Shown here one piece after another: positions 1-12,001 of a stretch of DNA of 64,000 bases (position 1 is its first letter; each line of letters opens with the position of its first letter). The notes below the pieces were generated by a model that was not told the origin of the DNA, did no database searches, and saw nothing but the letters and a program-made list of their open reading frames with translations. A program made the translations under genes and the position numbers. The DNA is from Rhizobium sp. 18065 (GTDB taxonomy: Bacteria; Pseudomonadota; Alphaproteobacteria; Rhizobiales; Rhizobiaceae): positions 62,001 through 126,000 of the forward strand of contig NZ_CACSJP010000012.1 in the NCBI RefSeq assembly GCF_902706095.1, read 5' to 3'.

Positions 1-1078
1 TGCTCCACAAGACATCGGGATGTCGGCGCGTGGTTCCGGTGGACGAGCAGGGCGCATCGAGCAGAATAGCGTCATAGACCTTGCTGTCATCGAGCTCCAG
101 CAGATTGCTGGTGACGAATTCAGCGGAAAGACGAAGTCGCTCCAGGTTGGACTGAAGCCGCTTGAGACGGGACGCGGATTGCTCGACCGCGGTCACCTGG
201 GCACCAGCCAGCACAAGCTGCGCAGTCTTGCCGCCAGGTGCTGCACACAGATCGGCAACACGTTTGCCACTGAGATCGCCGAAGAGTTTGGCCGGAATGC
301 CGGCCGCAGCATCCTGAACCCACCATTCGCCATCGTCGAAACCTTCGAGCGAGGGAATGCTGCCCTTGAACGGCGCCAAGCGTACCGTACCGGTCGGCAA
401 GACCTTGCCGCCAAGTCTTTCGGCCCAGCCCTTTGCATCGCTCTTGACCGTGAGGTCGATCATCACCGGCTGCAGCTGTGCCGCGGCAATCGCCAGGGCA
501 TGATCCAGGCCGTAGACCGCGATCAATCGCTTCAGGAACCACTCCGGAATGCAGGGTATGTCGTTGACCCATTCGAGCAGCGCTTCCTTCTCGCGCCCGA
601 CACGTCGCAGGATGGCATTCACCAGTTTGGAAAAACGGCGGCTGCGGGGGTCGCGATTTGCCTGCTCGACAGCCAGATCGACCGCCGAGTGGTCCGGGAC
701 ATCGAGATAGAGCATCTGCGCTGCGGCGACGACCAGCAGGTGATGCAGCGAGCGGGCGCCTTCCGGCAGCGGCGTGTCCAGAAGCTCGTGCAGGATCGCT
801 TCAATGCGCGGCAGATGGCGAAGTGCGCTGTGCAGGATCGCGCGAACCAGGCCGCGATCGGCTTCGTTCAACGCCCGGAACGCGGGATTGCCATGTTCTG
901 CATCGAGCATCCCGTCAAGCGGTGTCTTGCGTTCGATCACGGCCGCAAGCAGGCGCGATGCAGCGATACGCGCATCCAGACCCGGTTTTGTCTCCGCCTG
1001 TTCCGTCGGACGGGATCCGCCATTGCCCTTGTGAAAGTGCTTCTGCGGTTTTCCCGGTGCTTTATCGTTCAAGACCAT
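1..1078 (-). CDS. rsmB: 16S rRNA m5C967 methyltransferase RsmB (3' end outside window)
   Basis: A minus-strand reading frame opens at the ATG at 1078-1076 and runs off the left edge, so the C-terminus is missing. The protein has an N-terminal NusB-like all-helical domain (about residues 25-150) followed by a Rossmann methyltransferase domain. The SAM-binding motif [13 protein letters not shown] and the catalytic motif [16 protein letters not shown] are typical of the RsmB/Sun family, which makes 5-methylcytosine in the small-subunit rRNA. The start overlaps the end of htpX by 10 bases, so the two are probably co-transcribed in the order htpX-rsmB. The substrate position (C967) is taken from the family. 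Confidence 0.93.
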   Translation of the reverse strand, partial: MVLNDKAPGKPQKHFHKGNGGSRPTEQAETKPGLDARIAASRLLAAVIERKTPLDGMLDAEHGNPAFRALNEADRGLVRAILHSALRHLPRIEAILHELLDTPLPEGARSLHHLLVVAAAQMLYLDVPDHSAVDLAVEQANRDPRSRRFSKLVNAILRRVGREKEALLEWVNDIPCIPEWFLKRLIAVYGLDHALAIAAAQLQPVMIDLTVKSDAKGWAERLGGKVLPTGTVRLAPFKGSIPSLEGFDDGEWWVQDAAAGIPAKLFGDLSGKRVADLCAAPGGKTAQLVLAGAQVTAVEQSASRLKRLQSNLERLRLSAEFVTSNLLELDDSKVYDAILLDAPCSSTGTTRRHPDVLWS

Positions 1079-2031
1079 GGTCCTTTGGGCGGTTCGGAGT
1101 TGCCACGTCCCCATCCGGTATTCGGAACGGAGCGCGCTTTGGGCCTTGCATTAGCAGCGGGACCGGTTGGCGTCGATACCCCCGGCTGAATGTCGGTCAT
1201 CGCCATCAGCGCTTCGATACGATTGCGCGTGTCCGGATGGGTCGAAAACAGATTGTCCATGCGCCGCCCGCTGAGCGGATTGATGATGAACATATGCGCG
1301 GTTGCCGGGTTGCGCTCAGCATCCATGTTTTCGATATGTGAAGCGTCGCCGGCAATTTTCTGTAGCGCGGAGGCAAGTCCCCGGGGATTGCCACAAATCT
1401 CGGCGCCACGCCGGTCGGCGGCATATTCACGCGTTCGGCTGATCGCCATCTGCACCACCATCGCCGCCAGCGGCGCAACGATCATGGCGACAATGACGCC
1501 GATGAAACCGAGTGGATTGCTGCGCTCGTCGCGATTGCCGGAAAACAGGAAGGCGAAATTCGACAGCATCGAGATCGCACCGGCGAGTGTCGCGGTAATC
1601 GTCATCGTCAGCGTATCGCGGTTTTCGATATGCGCCAGCTCGTGGGCCATCACGCCCGCGACTTCCTGTGGGTTCAGTCGCTGCAGCAGGCCGGTCGAGG
1701 CGGCCACGGCCGCATTCTGCGGATTGCGGCCGGTCGCGAATGCATTCGGCTGCGGACTGTCGAAAACATAGACACGCGGCATCGGCAGATTGGCATTGCG
1801 CGCCAGATCCTTGACCATCAGGTAGAATTCCGGCGCAGTCCGCTCATCGACCTCCTGTGCCCGATAGGAGGACAGCACCATTCGGTCCGAGTTCCAGTAG
1901 GAAAAGAAGTTCATACCCGCGGCAACGACGAATGCGATCATCATTCCGCCGCGGCCGCCAATCAGAAAGCCGACGCCCATGAAGAGCGCCGTCATGAAGG
2001 CAAGCAGCATTGCCGTGCGCATGAAGTTCAT
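1069..2031 (-). CDS. htpX: Zinc metalloprotease HtpX (M48B), inner membrane
   Basis: The 320-residue protein fits the size of HtpX, a membrane-bound protease that degrades misfolded membrane proteins under heat and envelope stress. Two hydrophobic segments occur near residues 5-45. The zinc-binding HELAH motif lies at about residues 130-134, and the downstream REYAAD segment supplies the third ligand. More hydrophobic stretches follow the active site (about 150-195). The tail after residue 285 is low in complexity ([14 protein letters not shown]). Its stop codon lies inside the start of rsmB. The gene is divergent from the small SDHAF4-like gene, sharing an intergenic region of about 120 bases. 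Confidence 0.95.
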   Translation of the reverse strand: MNFMRTAMLLAFMTALFMGVGFLIGGRGGMMIAFVVAAGMNFFSYWNSDRMVLSSYRAQEVDERTAPEFYLMVKDLARNANLPMPRVYVFDSPQPNAFATGRNPQNAAVAASTGLLQRLNPQEVAGVMAHELAHIENRDTLTMTITATLAGAISMLSNFAFLFSGNRDERSNPLGFIGVIVAMIVAPLAAMVVQMAISRTREYAADRRGAEICGNPRGLASALQKIAGDASHIENMDAERNPATAHMFIINPLSGRRMDNLFSTHPDTRNRIEALMAMTDIQPGVSTPTGPAANARPKARSVPNTGWGRGNSEPPKGPWS

Positions 2032-2154
2032 GTCCTGCTCCTCTGAGATACACGTTCGGCAACGGACCTGTTGCCGATTTCACCCGTTGATTTAAAAAGC
2101 AGCAATGCCAATTTCAATGTTTGCGCATAAAAACCGCGAAATAGAGGTGTAGTT

Positions 2155-2361
2155 ATGTCCGAAGACGAAGAACACGAAGGTGTGGCGCCGGAACCGGCGC
2201 GCGCGCTGAGCCCGGCAGCCACACGGGCACTCGCCGAAGCCGAGGAACGCCGCAAGGGAGAAACGCCAACAGAGCCCGCTCCGGAAATCGGCGGTCGTGG
2301 CGGATCTGATCCCGCGCGTTTCGGCGACTGGGAGATCAAGGGCCGCGCGATCGACTTCTAG
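2155..2361 (+). CDS. DUF1674 / SDHAF4-like small protein
   Basis: This 68-residue protein is acidic and low in complexity at its N-terminus (EDEEHEGVAPEPARAL) and ends with the conserved signature DPARFGDWEIKGRAIDF. That C-terminal block defines DUF1674, the family of the eukaryotic succinate dehydrogenase assembly factor SDHAF4. In mitochondria SDHAF4 helps assemble flavinated SdhA with SdhB. A similar role here is inferred from the family, and no sdh genes are in the window. The gene is divergent from htpX and is followed after about 50 bases by a nuclease gene on the same strand. Confidence 0.85.
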   Translation: MSEDEEHEGVAPEPARALSPAATRALAEAEERRKGETPTEPAPEIGGRGGSDPARFGDWEIKGRAIDF

Positions 2362-2412
2362 TCTGAAAATATACCTATTGATGGCGCAGCAATATCGGAA
2401 TATATTCCTTTT

Positions 2413-2865
2413 ATGGTCCGATATCGCTCTCCATGGCTAGTCTTGATGATGATCGCACTTGCGACGGGGCCTTGCCACGCGGGCCAGACGTTTGATGGCC
2501 CTGTGCTGGCTGAAGTGGTGCGGGTCATCGACGGAGACACGGTTCTGGTCGAAGCCATGCCTTGGCCTGATCACCGCATCAGCACCTATGTCCGTTTGCG
2601 TGGCATTGATGCGCCGGAACTCAAATCACATTGCCCGGCTTTCCGCGAGGCTGCACGAGAAGCGCAGGATCAATTGACCGAGTTCATGTCAGGCCAGAAA
2701 CAGGTGTCCCTGACCGAAATTTCGGGCGACAAATATTTCGGGCGTGTGGTGGCAAGACTGATTCTTGCCGACGGACGGAGCCCGGCTGATCTGCTGCTTG
2801 AGGCCGGCCTTGTCGAACCCTATGCCGGCAAGACCAAGACCCGTCACCATTGCCCGGACACATAG
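2413..2865 (+). CDS. Thermonuclease-family (SNase-like) secreted nuclease
   Basis: The 150-residue product begins with a signal peptide (basic MVRYR, a hydrophobic stretch, then a cleavage-like CHA-GQ near residue 24). The SNase OB-fold follows, with VIDGDTVLV, the calcium/catalytic block RLRGIDAPE, and DKYFGRVVARL carrying the second catalytic arginine. Family members hydrolyse DNA or RNA outside the cytoplasm. No strong ribosome-binding site precedes this ATG. A perfect 12-base palindrome, GGAATATATTCC (2397-2408), lies directly upstream. The gene ends at a hairpin shared with the converging acsA. Confidence 0.88.
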   Translation: MVRYRSPWLVLMMIALATGPCHAGQTFDGPVLAEVVRVIDGDTVLVEAMPWPDHRISTYVRLRGIDAPELKSHCPAFREAAREAQDQLTEFMSGQKQVSLTEISGDKYFGRVVARLILADGRSPADLLLEAGLVEPYAGKTKTRHHCPDT

Positions 2866-2907
2866 AAACAAAAAGCGGACGTCTGCAGAACCGGACACCT
2901 GATGAAA

Positions 2908-2935
2908 AAGGGCCCCTCGCGACGGAGGAGCCCTT
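2908..2935. terminator. Bidirectional intrinsic terminator between the nuclease gene and acsA
   Basis: The arms AAGGGCCCCTC and GGAGGAGCCCTT pair around a GCGAC loop with one mismatch. An A-run on the left and a T-rich stretch on the right suit termination in both directions between the two converging genes. Confidence 0.75.
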
Positions 2936-2957
2936 GTCGTTTGTAGCAGGGTGATGA

Positions 2958-4910
<1,953 letters not shown>

Positions 4911-5037
4911 TAACTCCTCCTCATTAAACGGCCAGGACTGTCGAACTTCGGACCGTCCTCCTCGGGCCTCTTGCACCCATTCTTATCAACTAAGATGCGT
5001 CCAGCAATTAGACAAAGGTCATTCGTTACTTCGCGAA

Positions 5038-5066
5038 TTGCAATTTCGTTACATAATCGGTATAAG
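5038..5066 (+). promoter_or_regulatory. Candidate sigma-70 promoter for trcR
   Basis: TTGCAA (5038-5043) and TATAAG (5061-5066) are separated by exactly 17 bases, and each differs from the housekeeping consensus at one position. They lie about 78 bases upstream of the trcR start. No transcript data support this; it is read from sequence only. The rest of the 4911-5143 gap carries the acsA ribosome-binding site and no other clear feature. Confidence 0.5.
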
Positions 5067-5143
5067 GACGCCGAATTCCCGGAAATAGTGGTTTAAACCC
5101 ACGGCTCGCGACAACCGGCGCGGACCTCAGAAGGATTGTATCC

Positions 5144-5851
5144 ATGGCACAGACATTGCTTATGCCGAAGGCAACGGCCGTATGGCTCGTCGACAATACC
5201 GCCCTGTCATTCGACCAGATCGCCCAGTTCTGCAAACTGCACCCGCTCGAAGTCAAGGCGATTGCCGACGGCGAAGCGGCGCAGGGCATCAAGGGCCTGG
5301 ACCCGATCGCAACGGGACAGCTGTCGCGCGACGAGATCGCCCGGGCTGAAAAGGACGTGAACCACAAGCTGAAGATTTCCGAACCGAAGGTTCGTGTTCC
5401 GGAATCCAAGCGTCGTGGCCCGCGTTACACCCCGGTTTCCAAGCGTCAGGATCGTCCGAACGCGATCCTCTGGCTGGTTCGCAACCACGCGGAACTGAAG
5501 GACGCCCAGATCTCCCGTCTGGTTGGCACGACCAAGTCGACGATCGAGCAGATCCGCGAGCGCACCCACTGGAACTCGACCAACCTGACGCCGATGGACC
5601 CGGTCACGCTGGGACTCTGCAGCCAGATCGACCTCGACCTGGAAGTTGAAAAGGCATCCAAGGGCCGTCCGCTGCCGACCGCTGCCGAACTCGGCGCGAC
5701 GCTGCAGGCCGCCACCGAGACCGAAAACCTCGACTTCGGCTATGGTCGTGACCGCGACGAAGAAAAGACGATCGACGCCAACGCGGTATTCGCCAAGCTG
5801 CAGTCGCTCAAGTCTGACCGCAACAAGGATGAGGACGACGATCAGTACTGA
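5144..5851 (+). CDS. trcR: DUF1013 cell-cycle transcriptional regulator TrcR
   Basis: The 235-residue protein begins MAQTLLMPKATAVWLVDNTALSFDQIAQFC and carries two helix-turn-helix-like blocks (about residues 15-45 and 100-130, the second with NAILWLVRNHAELKDAQISRLVGTT split over a turn). The C-terminal tail is rich in Asp, Glu and Lys. This pattern matches DUF1013, which is restricted to alphaproteobacteria and is annotated as the cell-cycle regulator TrcR. The assignment rests on family recognition. An AAGGA ribosome-binding site precedes the ATG. The gene stands alone between divergent acsA and convergent prpE and ends at a strong terminator. Confidence 0.85.
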   Translation: MAQTLLMPKATAVWLVDNTALSFDQIAQFCKLHPLEVKAIADGEAAQGIKGLDPIATGQLSRDEIARAEKDVNHKLKISEPKVRVPESKRRGPRYTPVSKRQDRPNAILWLVRNHAELKDAQISRLVGTTKSTIEQIRERTHWNSTNLTPMDPVTLGLCSQIDLDLEVEKASKGRPLPTAAELGATLQAATETENLDFGYGRDRDEEKTIDANAVFAKLQSLKSDRNKDEDDDQY

Positions 5852-5878
5852 TCGTCCCTCCGGTTCCAGCAGAAATCG

Positions 5879-5909
5879 AGCCCCGGTCGCATCAGCGCCC
5901 GGGGCTTTT
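5879..5909 (+). terminator. Intrinsic terminator of trcR
   Basis: AGCCCCGG (5879-5886) and CCGGGGCT (5899-5906) form a GC-rich stem with a 12-base loop, followed by a short T-run. It lies 28 bases after the trcR stop codon. Confidence 0.8.
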
Positions 5910-5932
5910 GTTTGGCCAAGGCAGGGGCCAGA

Positions 5933-5957
5933 ACAGGACAGGACAGGACAGGACAGG
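5933..5957. repeat. Five tandem copies of the pentamer ACAGG
   Basis: Five exact head-to-tail copies of ACAGG lie in the short gap between the trcR terminator and the end of prpE. No gene covers them. Such a pentamer tract is prone to slipped-strand changes in copy number. It lies downstream of both flanking genes, so an effect on expression is unlikely. Confidence 0.9.
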
Positions 5958-5988
5958 AGGTCAACCATCCAACACAGCTCCGCCCAGA

Positions 5989-7902
5989 TCAGGCAGCCAC
6001 CTGGCCACAGGCTTTGAGCACGGCGGAAATCTCGTCCAGGACAACCGGATCATCGATGGTCGCTGGCATTTTCCAAGGAAGGCCATCTGCGATTTTCTGC
6101 ATCGTACCGCGCAGGATCTTGCCTGACCGTGTCTTGGGAAGGCGATCGACCATCAGAACCATTTTGAAAGCGGCAACCGGGCCGATCTCATCCCGTACCA
6201 GTTGCACCACCTCTTTCGAGATCGCCGCATGGTCTCGATGGACATTCTTCTTCAAGACAAGGAAGCCGCAGGGGATTTGCCCCTTGAGCTCGTCTGCTAT
6301 GCCGATGACGGCGCATTCTGCCACATCCGGATGCATCGCGCAGACTTCCTCCATTGCCCCTGTTGACAGCCGGTGTCCGGCACAGTTGATGATGTCATCC
6401 GTGCGCGCCATGACAAAAACATAGCCGTCCTCGTCAATCACCCCGGCGTCTGCCGTCTTGTAATAGCCGGGGAATTCTTCGAGACAGGATGTCCTGAATC
6501 GCTCGTCGGCGCCCCAGAACGTCACGAGGCAACCAGGAGGCAGGGGCAGCTTCAGCACGATATTGCCCAGCGTTCCGGGTGACACGGCATGACCAGCATC
6601 ATCCAGCACCTCCAGGCCATATCCCGGCATCGGTTTTGTCGGTGACCCGTGTTTCACCGGCAAGAGCTCGAGACCAGCCGGATTGGCTGCGATCGCCCAG
6701 CCCGTCTCGGTCTGCCACCAGTGATCGATGATCGGGATTTTCAGGATGCGCTCGGCCCATTTCAGGGTTTCCGGATCCGCACGTTCGCCAGCAAGAAACA
6801 ATGCGCGCAAGCCCGATACGTCGTAGCGCCGGACATGCTCTCCCTCCGGATCGTCGCGCCGGATTGCGCGAAAAGCCGTCGGCGCGGTAAACAGCGCCTT
6901 GACATCATGATCAGCGACCACGCGCCAGAACGTGCCGGCATCCGGCGTTCCGACCGGTTTTCCCTCGAAGATCACCGTCGCATTGCCGGCCAGCAAGGGG
7001 CCGTAGACGATATAGGAATGGCCGACGACCCAACCAATATCGGACGCTGCCCAGAAGACCTCCCCGGGCTTCACCCCATAGATGTTGGCCATGGTCCAGT
7101 TGAGCGCCACCATATGCCCGCCATTGTCGCGAACGACGCCCTTCGGCTGGCCGGTGGTTCCGGATGTGTAGAGAATATAGAGCGGATCCGTCGCCAGAAC
7201 CGGGGTGCAGTCAACGGTCGTGCCATTGATCTTCGCCACCTCTACCGCCTGGGCAAGGTCGACATCGCCATGCTCGTAGCGCAAGGGCGCGTGGTACTGG
7301 TCGCGCTGCAGGATGAGGCAGCAATCGGGCTTCACACTCGCCATGTCGATCGCATGGTCGAGCAGTGGCTTGTAGGGAACGATGCGGCCCGGCTCCAGGC
7401 CGCAGCTCGCACCGATGACAACCTTTGCACCGCAATCGTCGATGCGCGTCGCCAACTCATGCGCGGCAAAACCACCGAAGACGACAGAATGCACGGCGCC
7501 CAGGCGTGCGCAGGCAAGCATGGAAAATACCGCCTCCGGGATCATCGGCATGTAGATGATCACCCGGTCGCCTTTGCCGACCCCGTGGTTGCGAAGAACA
7601 GCCGCAATGGCGCTCACCTCGACCAGCATCTGGTCATAGGAATAGCGCGCCGTCTGTCCGGTCATCGGGCTATCGTAAATCAGGGCGTTCTCCGCACCCC
7701 GGCCGTCCGCTATGTGCCTGTCGAGGCAATTGTAGCAGGTATTGGTTTCACCCCCGACAAACCACCGACCGTAAGGCCCCTGATCCGTATCGAAGGTTTT
7801 TTCCGGCGACTTGAACCAATGTACCTGCTCGGCTGCTCGACGCCAGAATCCTTCCGGATCCGCCTGCCACAGGGCATATGTCTCCTGATAGCTCCCACGC
7901 AT
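5989..7902 (-). CDS. prpE: Propionyl-CoA synthetase PrpE
   Basis: This 637-residue adenylate-forming enzyme is a paralogue of AcsA 1 kb away. It has the P-loop TSGTTGQPKGV and the C-terminal [11 protein letters not shown] with the catalytic lysine at about K595. The N-terminal pattern (YQETYALWQADPEGFW, then GETNTCYNCLDRH) is that of PrpE rather than Acs. It would convert propionate, ATP and CoA to propionyl-CoA. The ATG at 7902 is preferred over 7947 because GGGAGGATC precedes it. No other propionate genes are adjacent, so the exact short-chain substrate is inferred. Confidence 0.88.
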   Translation of the reverse strand: MRGSYQETYALWQADPEGFWRRAAEQVHWFKSPEKTFDTDQGPYGRWFVGGETNTCYNCLDRHIADGRGAENALIYDSPMTGQTARYSYDQMLVEVSAIAAVLRNHGVGKGDRVIIYMPMIPEAVFSMLACARLGAVHSVVFGGFAAHELATRIDDCGAKVVIGASCGLEPGRIVPYKPLLDHAIDMASVKPDCCLILQRDQYHAPLRYEHGDVDLAQAVEVAKINGTTVDCTPVLATDPLYILYTSGTTGQPKGVVRDNGGHMVALNWTMANIYGVKPGEVFWAASDIGWVVGHSYIVYGPLLAGNATVIFEGKPVGTPDAGTFWRVVADHDVKALFTAPTAFRAIRRDDPEGEHVRRYDVSGLRALFLAGERADPETLKWAERILKIPIIDHWWQTETGWAIAANPAGLELLPVKHGSPTKPMPGYGLEVLDDAGHAVSPGTLGNIVLKLPLPPGCLVTFWGADERFRTSCLEEFPGYYKTADAGVIDEDGYVFVMARTDDIINCAGHRLSTGAMEEVCAMHPDVAECAVIGIADELKGQIPCGFLVLKKNVHRDHAAISKEVVQLVRDEIGPVAAFKMVLMVDRLPKTRSGKILRGTMQKIADGLPWKMPATIDDPVVLDEISAVLKACGQVAA

Positions 7903-8012
7903 GCCGATCCTCCCGATGCCACGCAAGTCACTTGTTCTGGACCACAAGTGTAGGAAGCAGTCAGCCCGGTGGGAACCCAGACGAAAGCGCTATGTCAAAG
8001 GTCGTAGGAAAC

Positions 8013-8672
8013 TTAGCGACTGCCAAAAATGGCGGATCCGACCCGGACGCTTGTCGCACCGAAACCGATTGCCGTCTGGAAATCGCCGGACATGCCCATG
8101 GACAAGCGTGCGACATCGTTTTCACCGGCGAGCTTGGCCAACAAGGCAAAGTGCGGGCCAGGGTTTTCATCCACCGGCGGAATGCACATCAGCCCCTCGA
8201 CGTTCAACCCCAACTCGTCGCGGCATAGCCGGACGAATGCTGCGACATCATCGGGGGCAATACCGGCCTTCTGCGGCTCAAGACCGGTATTGACCTGTAT
8301 ATAGAAGCGCAGGTCGCGATTTTGCCGCTTGCATTCTTCGGCCAGGGCGCGGGCGATCTTTTCCCGATCAACCGTTTCGATCACATCAAAAAGCGCAACC
8401 GCTTCAGCCGCCTTGTTGGACTGCAGAGGACCGATCAGGTGGAGCTCGAGCCCGGCTGTTTCCGCCTTAAGCGCCGGCCATTTTCCCTGTGCCTCCTGCA
8501 CGCGGTTTTCGCCAAACACACGCTGGCCGACGGCGATCAACGGACGAATATCATCCGCCTCGAAGGTTTTCGACACGGCGACAAGCGAAACGGACTCCGG
8601 CTCACGATTGGCTTCCGTCGCCGCCTTGGCCATCCGGCCCTGAATTTCGCGCAATCTCTCTTCGACCGACAT
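8013..8672 (-). CDS. YggS/PROSC-family PLP homeostasis protein
   Basis: The 219-residue protein is a single alanine-racemase-like TIM barrel that binds pyridoxal phosphate and buffers free PLP in the cell. The PLP lysine lies in LVAVSKTF (about residue 35), and the later LSMGMSGDFQTAIGFGATSVRVGSAIFGSR block (split here only in description) is the phosphate-binding end of the family. The ATG at 8672 follows GAGGAG by five bases; a GTG directly before it is less well spaced. It is divergent from leuS, separated by about 190 bases in which I see no further gene. Confidence 0.93.
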   Translation of the reverse strand: MSVEERLREIQGRMAKAATEANREPESVSLVAVSKTFEADDIRPLIAVGQRVFGENRVQEAQGKWPALKAETAGLELHLIGPLQSNKAAEAVALFDVIETVDREKIARALAEECKRQNRDLRFYIQVNTGLEPQKAGIAPDDVAAFVRLCRDELGLNVEGLMCIPPVDENPGPHFALLAKLAGENDVARLSMGMSGDFQTAIGFGATSVRVGSAIFGSR

Positions 8673-8863
8673 CACAACTCCTCGCAGTCACGCTCCCGAA
8701 AGACGGATCAGGACCTTCTCGAGACAAAGTCGTTAAAGCGCCTGAATTCGCATGGCAAGTCGCATCTCCTCCATCACGCAAATGGCCCCGAAAACTTGAC
8801 GCTTGGCCGGTTTCGTGGTGAAGGTCAGCCCTCCTTTTTATTGCAATCCCGGAAATGCGATCC

Positions 8864-11485
8864 ATGGCCACCGAACGTTACAATCCGCGCGACGCCGAGC
8901 CCCGTTGGCAGGCGAAATGGTCCGAAGACAACGTCTTCACGACCGACAACAATGACGAGCGCGAGAAGTATTACGTGCTTGAGATGTTCCCGTATCCGTC
9001 GGGACGGATCCATATGGGCCATGTGCGCAACTATGCCATGGGCGACGTCGTGGCCCGCTACAAACGCGCTCGCGGCTACAATGTGCTGCATCCAATGGGC
9101 TGGGATGCGTTCGGCATGCCGGCGGAAAACGCTGCCATGAAGAACAAGGTCCACCCCAAGGCTTGGACCTATGAAAACATCGCCACGATGCGCAGCCAGC
9201 TGAAATCCATGGGCCTTTCGATCGACTGGTCGCGTGAATTCGCCACCTGCGACGTGGAATACTATCAGCGTCAGCAGCATCTCTTCCTGGATTTCATGGA
9301 AAAGGGCCTCGTCTATCGCAAGAACTCCAAGGTCAACTGGGATCCGGAAGACATGACCGTGCTCGCCAACGAGCAGGTCATTGATGGCCGCGGCTGGCGT
9401 TCCGGCGCGCTGGTCGAACAACGCGAACTGACCCAGTGGTTTTTCAAGATCACCGATTTCAGCCAGGATCTGCTCGACGCGCTCGATACGCTCGATCACT
9501 GGCCGGAAAAGGTCCGGTTGATGCAGAAGAACTGGATCGGACGCTCCGAAGGCATGCTGGTACGCTGGGAAGTGGCATCCGGCAGCACGCAATCGGAAGT
9601 GACCGTTTATACCACCCGTCCGGACACCTTGTTTGGCGCCTCGTTCCTGGCCATTGCGGCCGACCACCCGCTGGCAAAGGAAGTCGGCGAAAGAAACCCG
9701 GAAGTAGAAGCCTTCTGCCAGGAATGCCGCCATGCCGGCACTTCGCTTGCGGCGCTTGAGACCGCGGAAAAGAAGGGTATCGACACCGGCATCAAGGTGA
9801 AACACCCGCTTGATCCGAGCTGGGAGCTGCCGGTCTATGTCGGCAACTTCGTCCTGATGGACTACGGAACGGGCGCCATCTTCGGCTGCCCGTCCGGTGA
9901 CCAGCGCGACCTCGACTTTGCCCGCAAGTATGATCTGCCGGTGGTGCCGGTTGTCATGCCGCGCGACGCCGATGCCGCAGGCTTTGCAATCGGTGACACT
10001 GCCTATGTCGACGATGGCGTGATGATTAACTCCCGTTTCCTCGATGGCCTCGGAAGCGACGAAGCCTTCGAAGAAGTAGCAAGGCGGCTGACCGAACAGA
10101 CCCTCGGTAATGCTGCCCAGGGCGAGCGCAAGGTCAATTTCCGCCTGCGCGACTGGGGCATCTCCCGCCAGCGTTATTGGGGTTGCCCGATCCCGGTCAT
10201 TCACTGCGATGATTGCGGCGTCGTGCCGGTGCCGAAGAAAGACCTTCCGGTCAAGCTGCCCGATGACGTGACCTTCGACAAGCCGGGCAATCCGCTCGAT
10301 CGCCATCCGACCTGGCGCCACGTCGCCTGCCCGCATTGCGGCAAGGATGCCCGCCGTGAAACCGACACGATGGATACGTTTGTCGATTCCAGCTGGTATT
10401 TCGCCCGCTTCACCGCGCCTTGGGAAGATAATCCTACGGACCCAAAGGCCGCCAATAAATGGCTGCCTGTCGACCAGTATATCGGCGGCATCGAGCACGC
10501 GATTCTGCACCTTCTGTACTCGCGCTTCTTCACCCGCGCCATGCGCGAAACCGGCCATGTCGACGTCAAGGAGCCTTTCAAGGGCCTGTTCACCCAGGGC
10601 ATGGTCGTGCATGAGACCTATAGCATCGGTGAGGGTCTGACCCGCGAATGGGTGGCGCCGATCGATCTGCGCATCGAGGAGACCGACGGTCTTCGCCGTG
10701 CTTTCCTGTTGAGCAACGGCACTGAGGCCAGGATCGGCTCGATCGAGAAGATGTCGAAGTCGAAAAAGAACGTCGTCGATCCCGATGACATCATCGGCTC
10801 GTACGGTGCTGACACAGCGCGTTTCTTCGTCCTCTCGGATTCGCCGCCGGATCGCGATGTGATCTGGTCTGAATCCGGTGTCGAAGGTGCGCATCGTTTC
10901 GTCCAGCGCGTTTGGCGTCTGGTGTCGGAAGCCGCGGAACAGTTGAAGTCCGTTGCTGCGAATCCGGCTAAGGATGGCGAAGGTCTGGCCGTGTCCCAGG
11001 CGGCCCACAAGACGCTGAAGGCTGTTCAATCCGATCTGGACAAGCTCGCCTTCAACAAGGCGATCGCCCGCATTTATGAGCTGGTCAACACCCTCGCGAC
11101 ACCTTTGGCAACCGTAGCGTCCGGGAAAGCCGATGCCGTACTGACAGCGGCCGTTCGCAATGCGGCGGAAATCCTCGTGCAGTTGATCGCTCCGATGACG
11201 CCGCATCTGGCCGAAGAATGCTGGACGGTGCTTGGCAAGAACGGTCTCGTGGCTCAAGCCCCGTGGCCAGGCTATGACGAGGCACTCGTCGCCGAAAACG
11301 ACGTGACAATGCCGGTTCAGATCAATGGCAAGAAGCGCGCCGAATTGACAATCAGCCGCGACGCGGACCAGAATGCGGTCAGCGAAGCGGTGCTCGCCCT
11401 TGAGCCCGTGCGGGCTGCCCTGAACGGACAGGCTCCGAAGAAGATCATCGTCGTTCCCCTAAGGATTGTGAATATTGTCCTCTAA
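8864..11485 (+). CDS. leuS: Leucyl-tRNA synthetase
   Basis: This class I synthetase of 873 residues charges tRNA-Leu. The HIGH-type motif reads HMGH at residues 50-53, and KMSKS is at 629-633. Between them lie the editing (CP1) domain with a T-rich TTRPDTLFG segment and the zinc-finger-like [10 protein letters not shown] and CPHCGKD blocks. The C-terminal anticodon-binding domain is intact. The start MATERYNP is typical of rhizobial LeuS; an ATG three codons earlier (8855) is possible. The 3' end overlaps lptE by 11 bases, making leuS-lptE-holA a likely operon. Confidence 0.98.
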   Translation: MATERYNPRDAEPRWQAKWSEDNVFTTDNNDEREKYYVLEMFPYPSGRIHMGHVRNYAMGDVVARYKRARGYNVLHPMGWDAFGMPAENAAMKNKVHPKAWTYENIATMRSQLKSMGLSIDWSREFATCDVEYYQRQQHLFLDFMEKGLVYRKNSKVNWDPEDMTVLANEQVIDGRGWRSGALVEQRELTQWFFKITDFSQDLLDALDTLDHWPEKVRLMQKNWIGRSEGMLVRWEVASGSTQSEVTVYTTRPDTLFGASFLAIAADHPLAKEVGERNPEVEAFCQECRHAGTSLAALETAEKKGIDTGIKVKHPLDPSWELPVYVGNFVLMDYGTGAIFGCPSGDQRDLDFARKYDLPVVPVVMPRDADAAGFAIGDTAYVDDGVMINSRFLDGLGSDEAFEEVARRLTEQTLGNAAQGERKVNFRLRDWGISRQRYWGCPIPVIHCDDCGVVPVPKKDLPVKLPDDVTFDKPGNPLDRHPTWRHVACPHCGKDARRETDTMDTFVDSSWYFARFTAPWEDNPTDPKAANKWLPVDQYIGGIEHAILHLLYSRFFTRAMRETGHVDVKEPFKGLFTQGMVVHETYSIGEGLTREWVAPIDLRIEETDGLRRAFLLSNGTEARIGSIEKMSKSKKNVVDPDDIIGSYGADTARFFVLSDSPPDRDVIWSESGVEGAHRFVQRVWRLVSEAAEQLKSVAANPAKDGEGLAVSQAAHKTLKAVQSDLDKLAFNKAIARIYELVNTLATPLATVASGKADAVLTAAVRNAAEILVQLIAPMTPHLAEECWTVLGKNGLVAQAPWPGYDEALVAENDVTMPVQINGKKRAELTISRDADQNAVSEAVLALEPVRAALNGQAPKKIIVVPLRIVNIVL

Positions 11486-11993
11486 ACAGCAAGCTTCCGC
11501 AGTGCTTCGTCGTTCGATTCTGATCGGAGCAGCCCTGCTTCTCGCAGGCTGCCAGGCGCGCCCGCTTTACAACAATGATGATGGCCAGACGCGCGAGGCG
11601 CTGGCCGCCATTGCCTATTCACCGGCGAATGGCCGCGTCGGGCTTGAAGTGCGCAACCGTCTGATCTTCCTGACCAGCGGCGGCTCCGGGGAGAGCGTTA
11701 CGCCCCAATACAGGGTCCAACTCGATGTTCAGAGTTCGGTCGCCGGCATTCTGCTCGACGAAGCGGCGGACACGCCGAACGCCGGCCGGGCCGTCGTCAG
11801 TGCGACCTACAACATCCGACGCATCTCCGATGACACCGTGCTCAAGGCCGGCCGCCGCGAAAGCGTTGCGCTCTTCGACTATCCGAAGCAGGAATTCGCC
11901 AAGCTCCGCGCCGTCCGCGACGCAGAGGACCGCGCGGCGCGTGAATTGGCGGAACTTGTCTATGCCGATCTTGCCATGGCGCTGGGTCGCTGA
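11475..11993 (+). CDS. lptE: LPS-assembly lipoprotein LptE
   Basis: A lipoprotein signal (basic N-terminus, hydrophobic [12 protein letters not shown]) with the lipidated cysteine near residue 26 leads a 172-residue protein. Its position between leuS and holA matches LptE in other proteobacteria, where it plugs the LptD outer-membrane barrel and helps insert lipopolysaccharide. The start is TTG at 11475, with AAGGA eight bases upstream and inside the end of leuS; a GTG about nine codons later is an alternative. Sequence conservation in this family is low, so the call leans on the lipobox and the neighbours. Confidence 0.88.
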   Translation: MSSKQQASAVLRRSILIGAALLLAGCQARPLYNNDDGQTREALAAIAYSPANGRVGLEVRNRLIFLTSGGSGESVTPQYRVQLDVQSSVAGILLDEAADTPNAGRAVVSATYNIRRISDDTVLKAGRRESVALFDYPKQEFAKLRAVRDAEDRAARELAELVYADLAMALGR

Positions 11994-12001
11994 TCTCAGC
12001 C

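Noticed and set aside
5933-5957. CRISPR-like repeat
   Set aside because: The units are five bases long with no spacers.
8825-11257. An 810-codon open frame on the minus strand
   Set aside because: It lies entirely opposite leuS, has no family motif, and arises from codon bias in a GC-rich gene.
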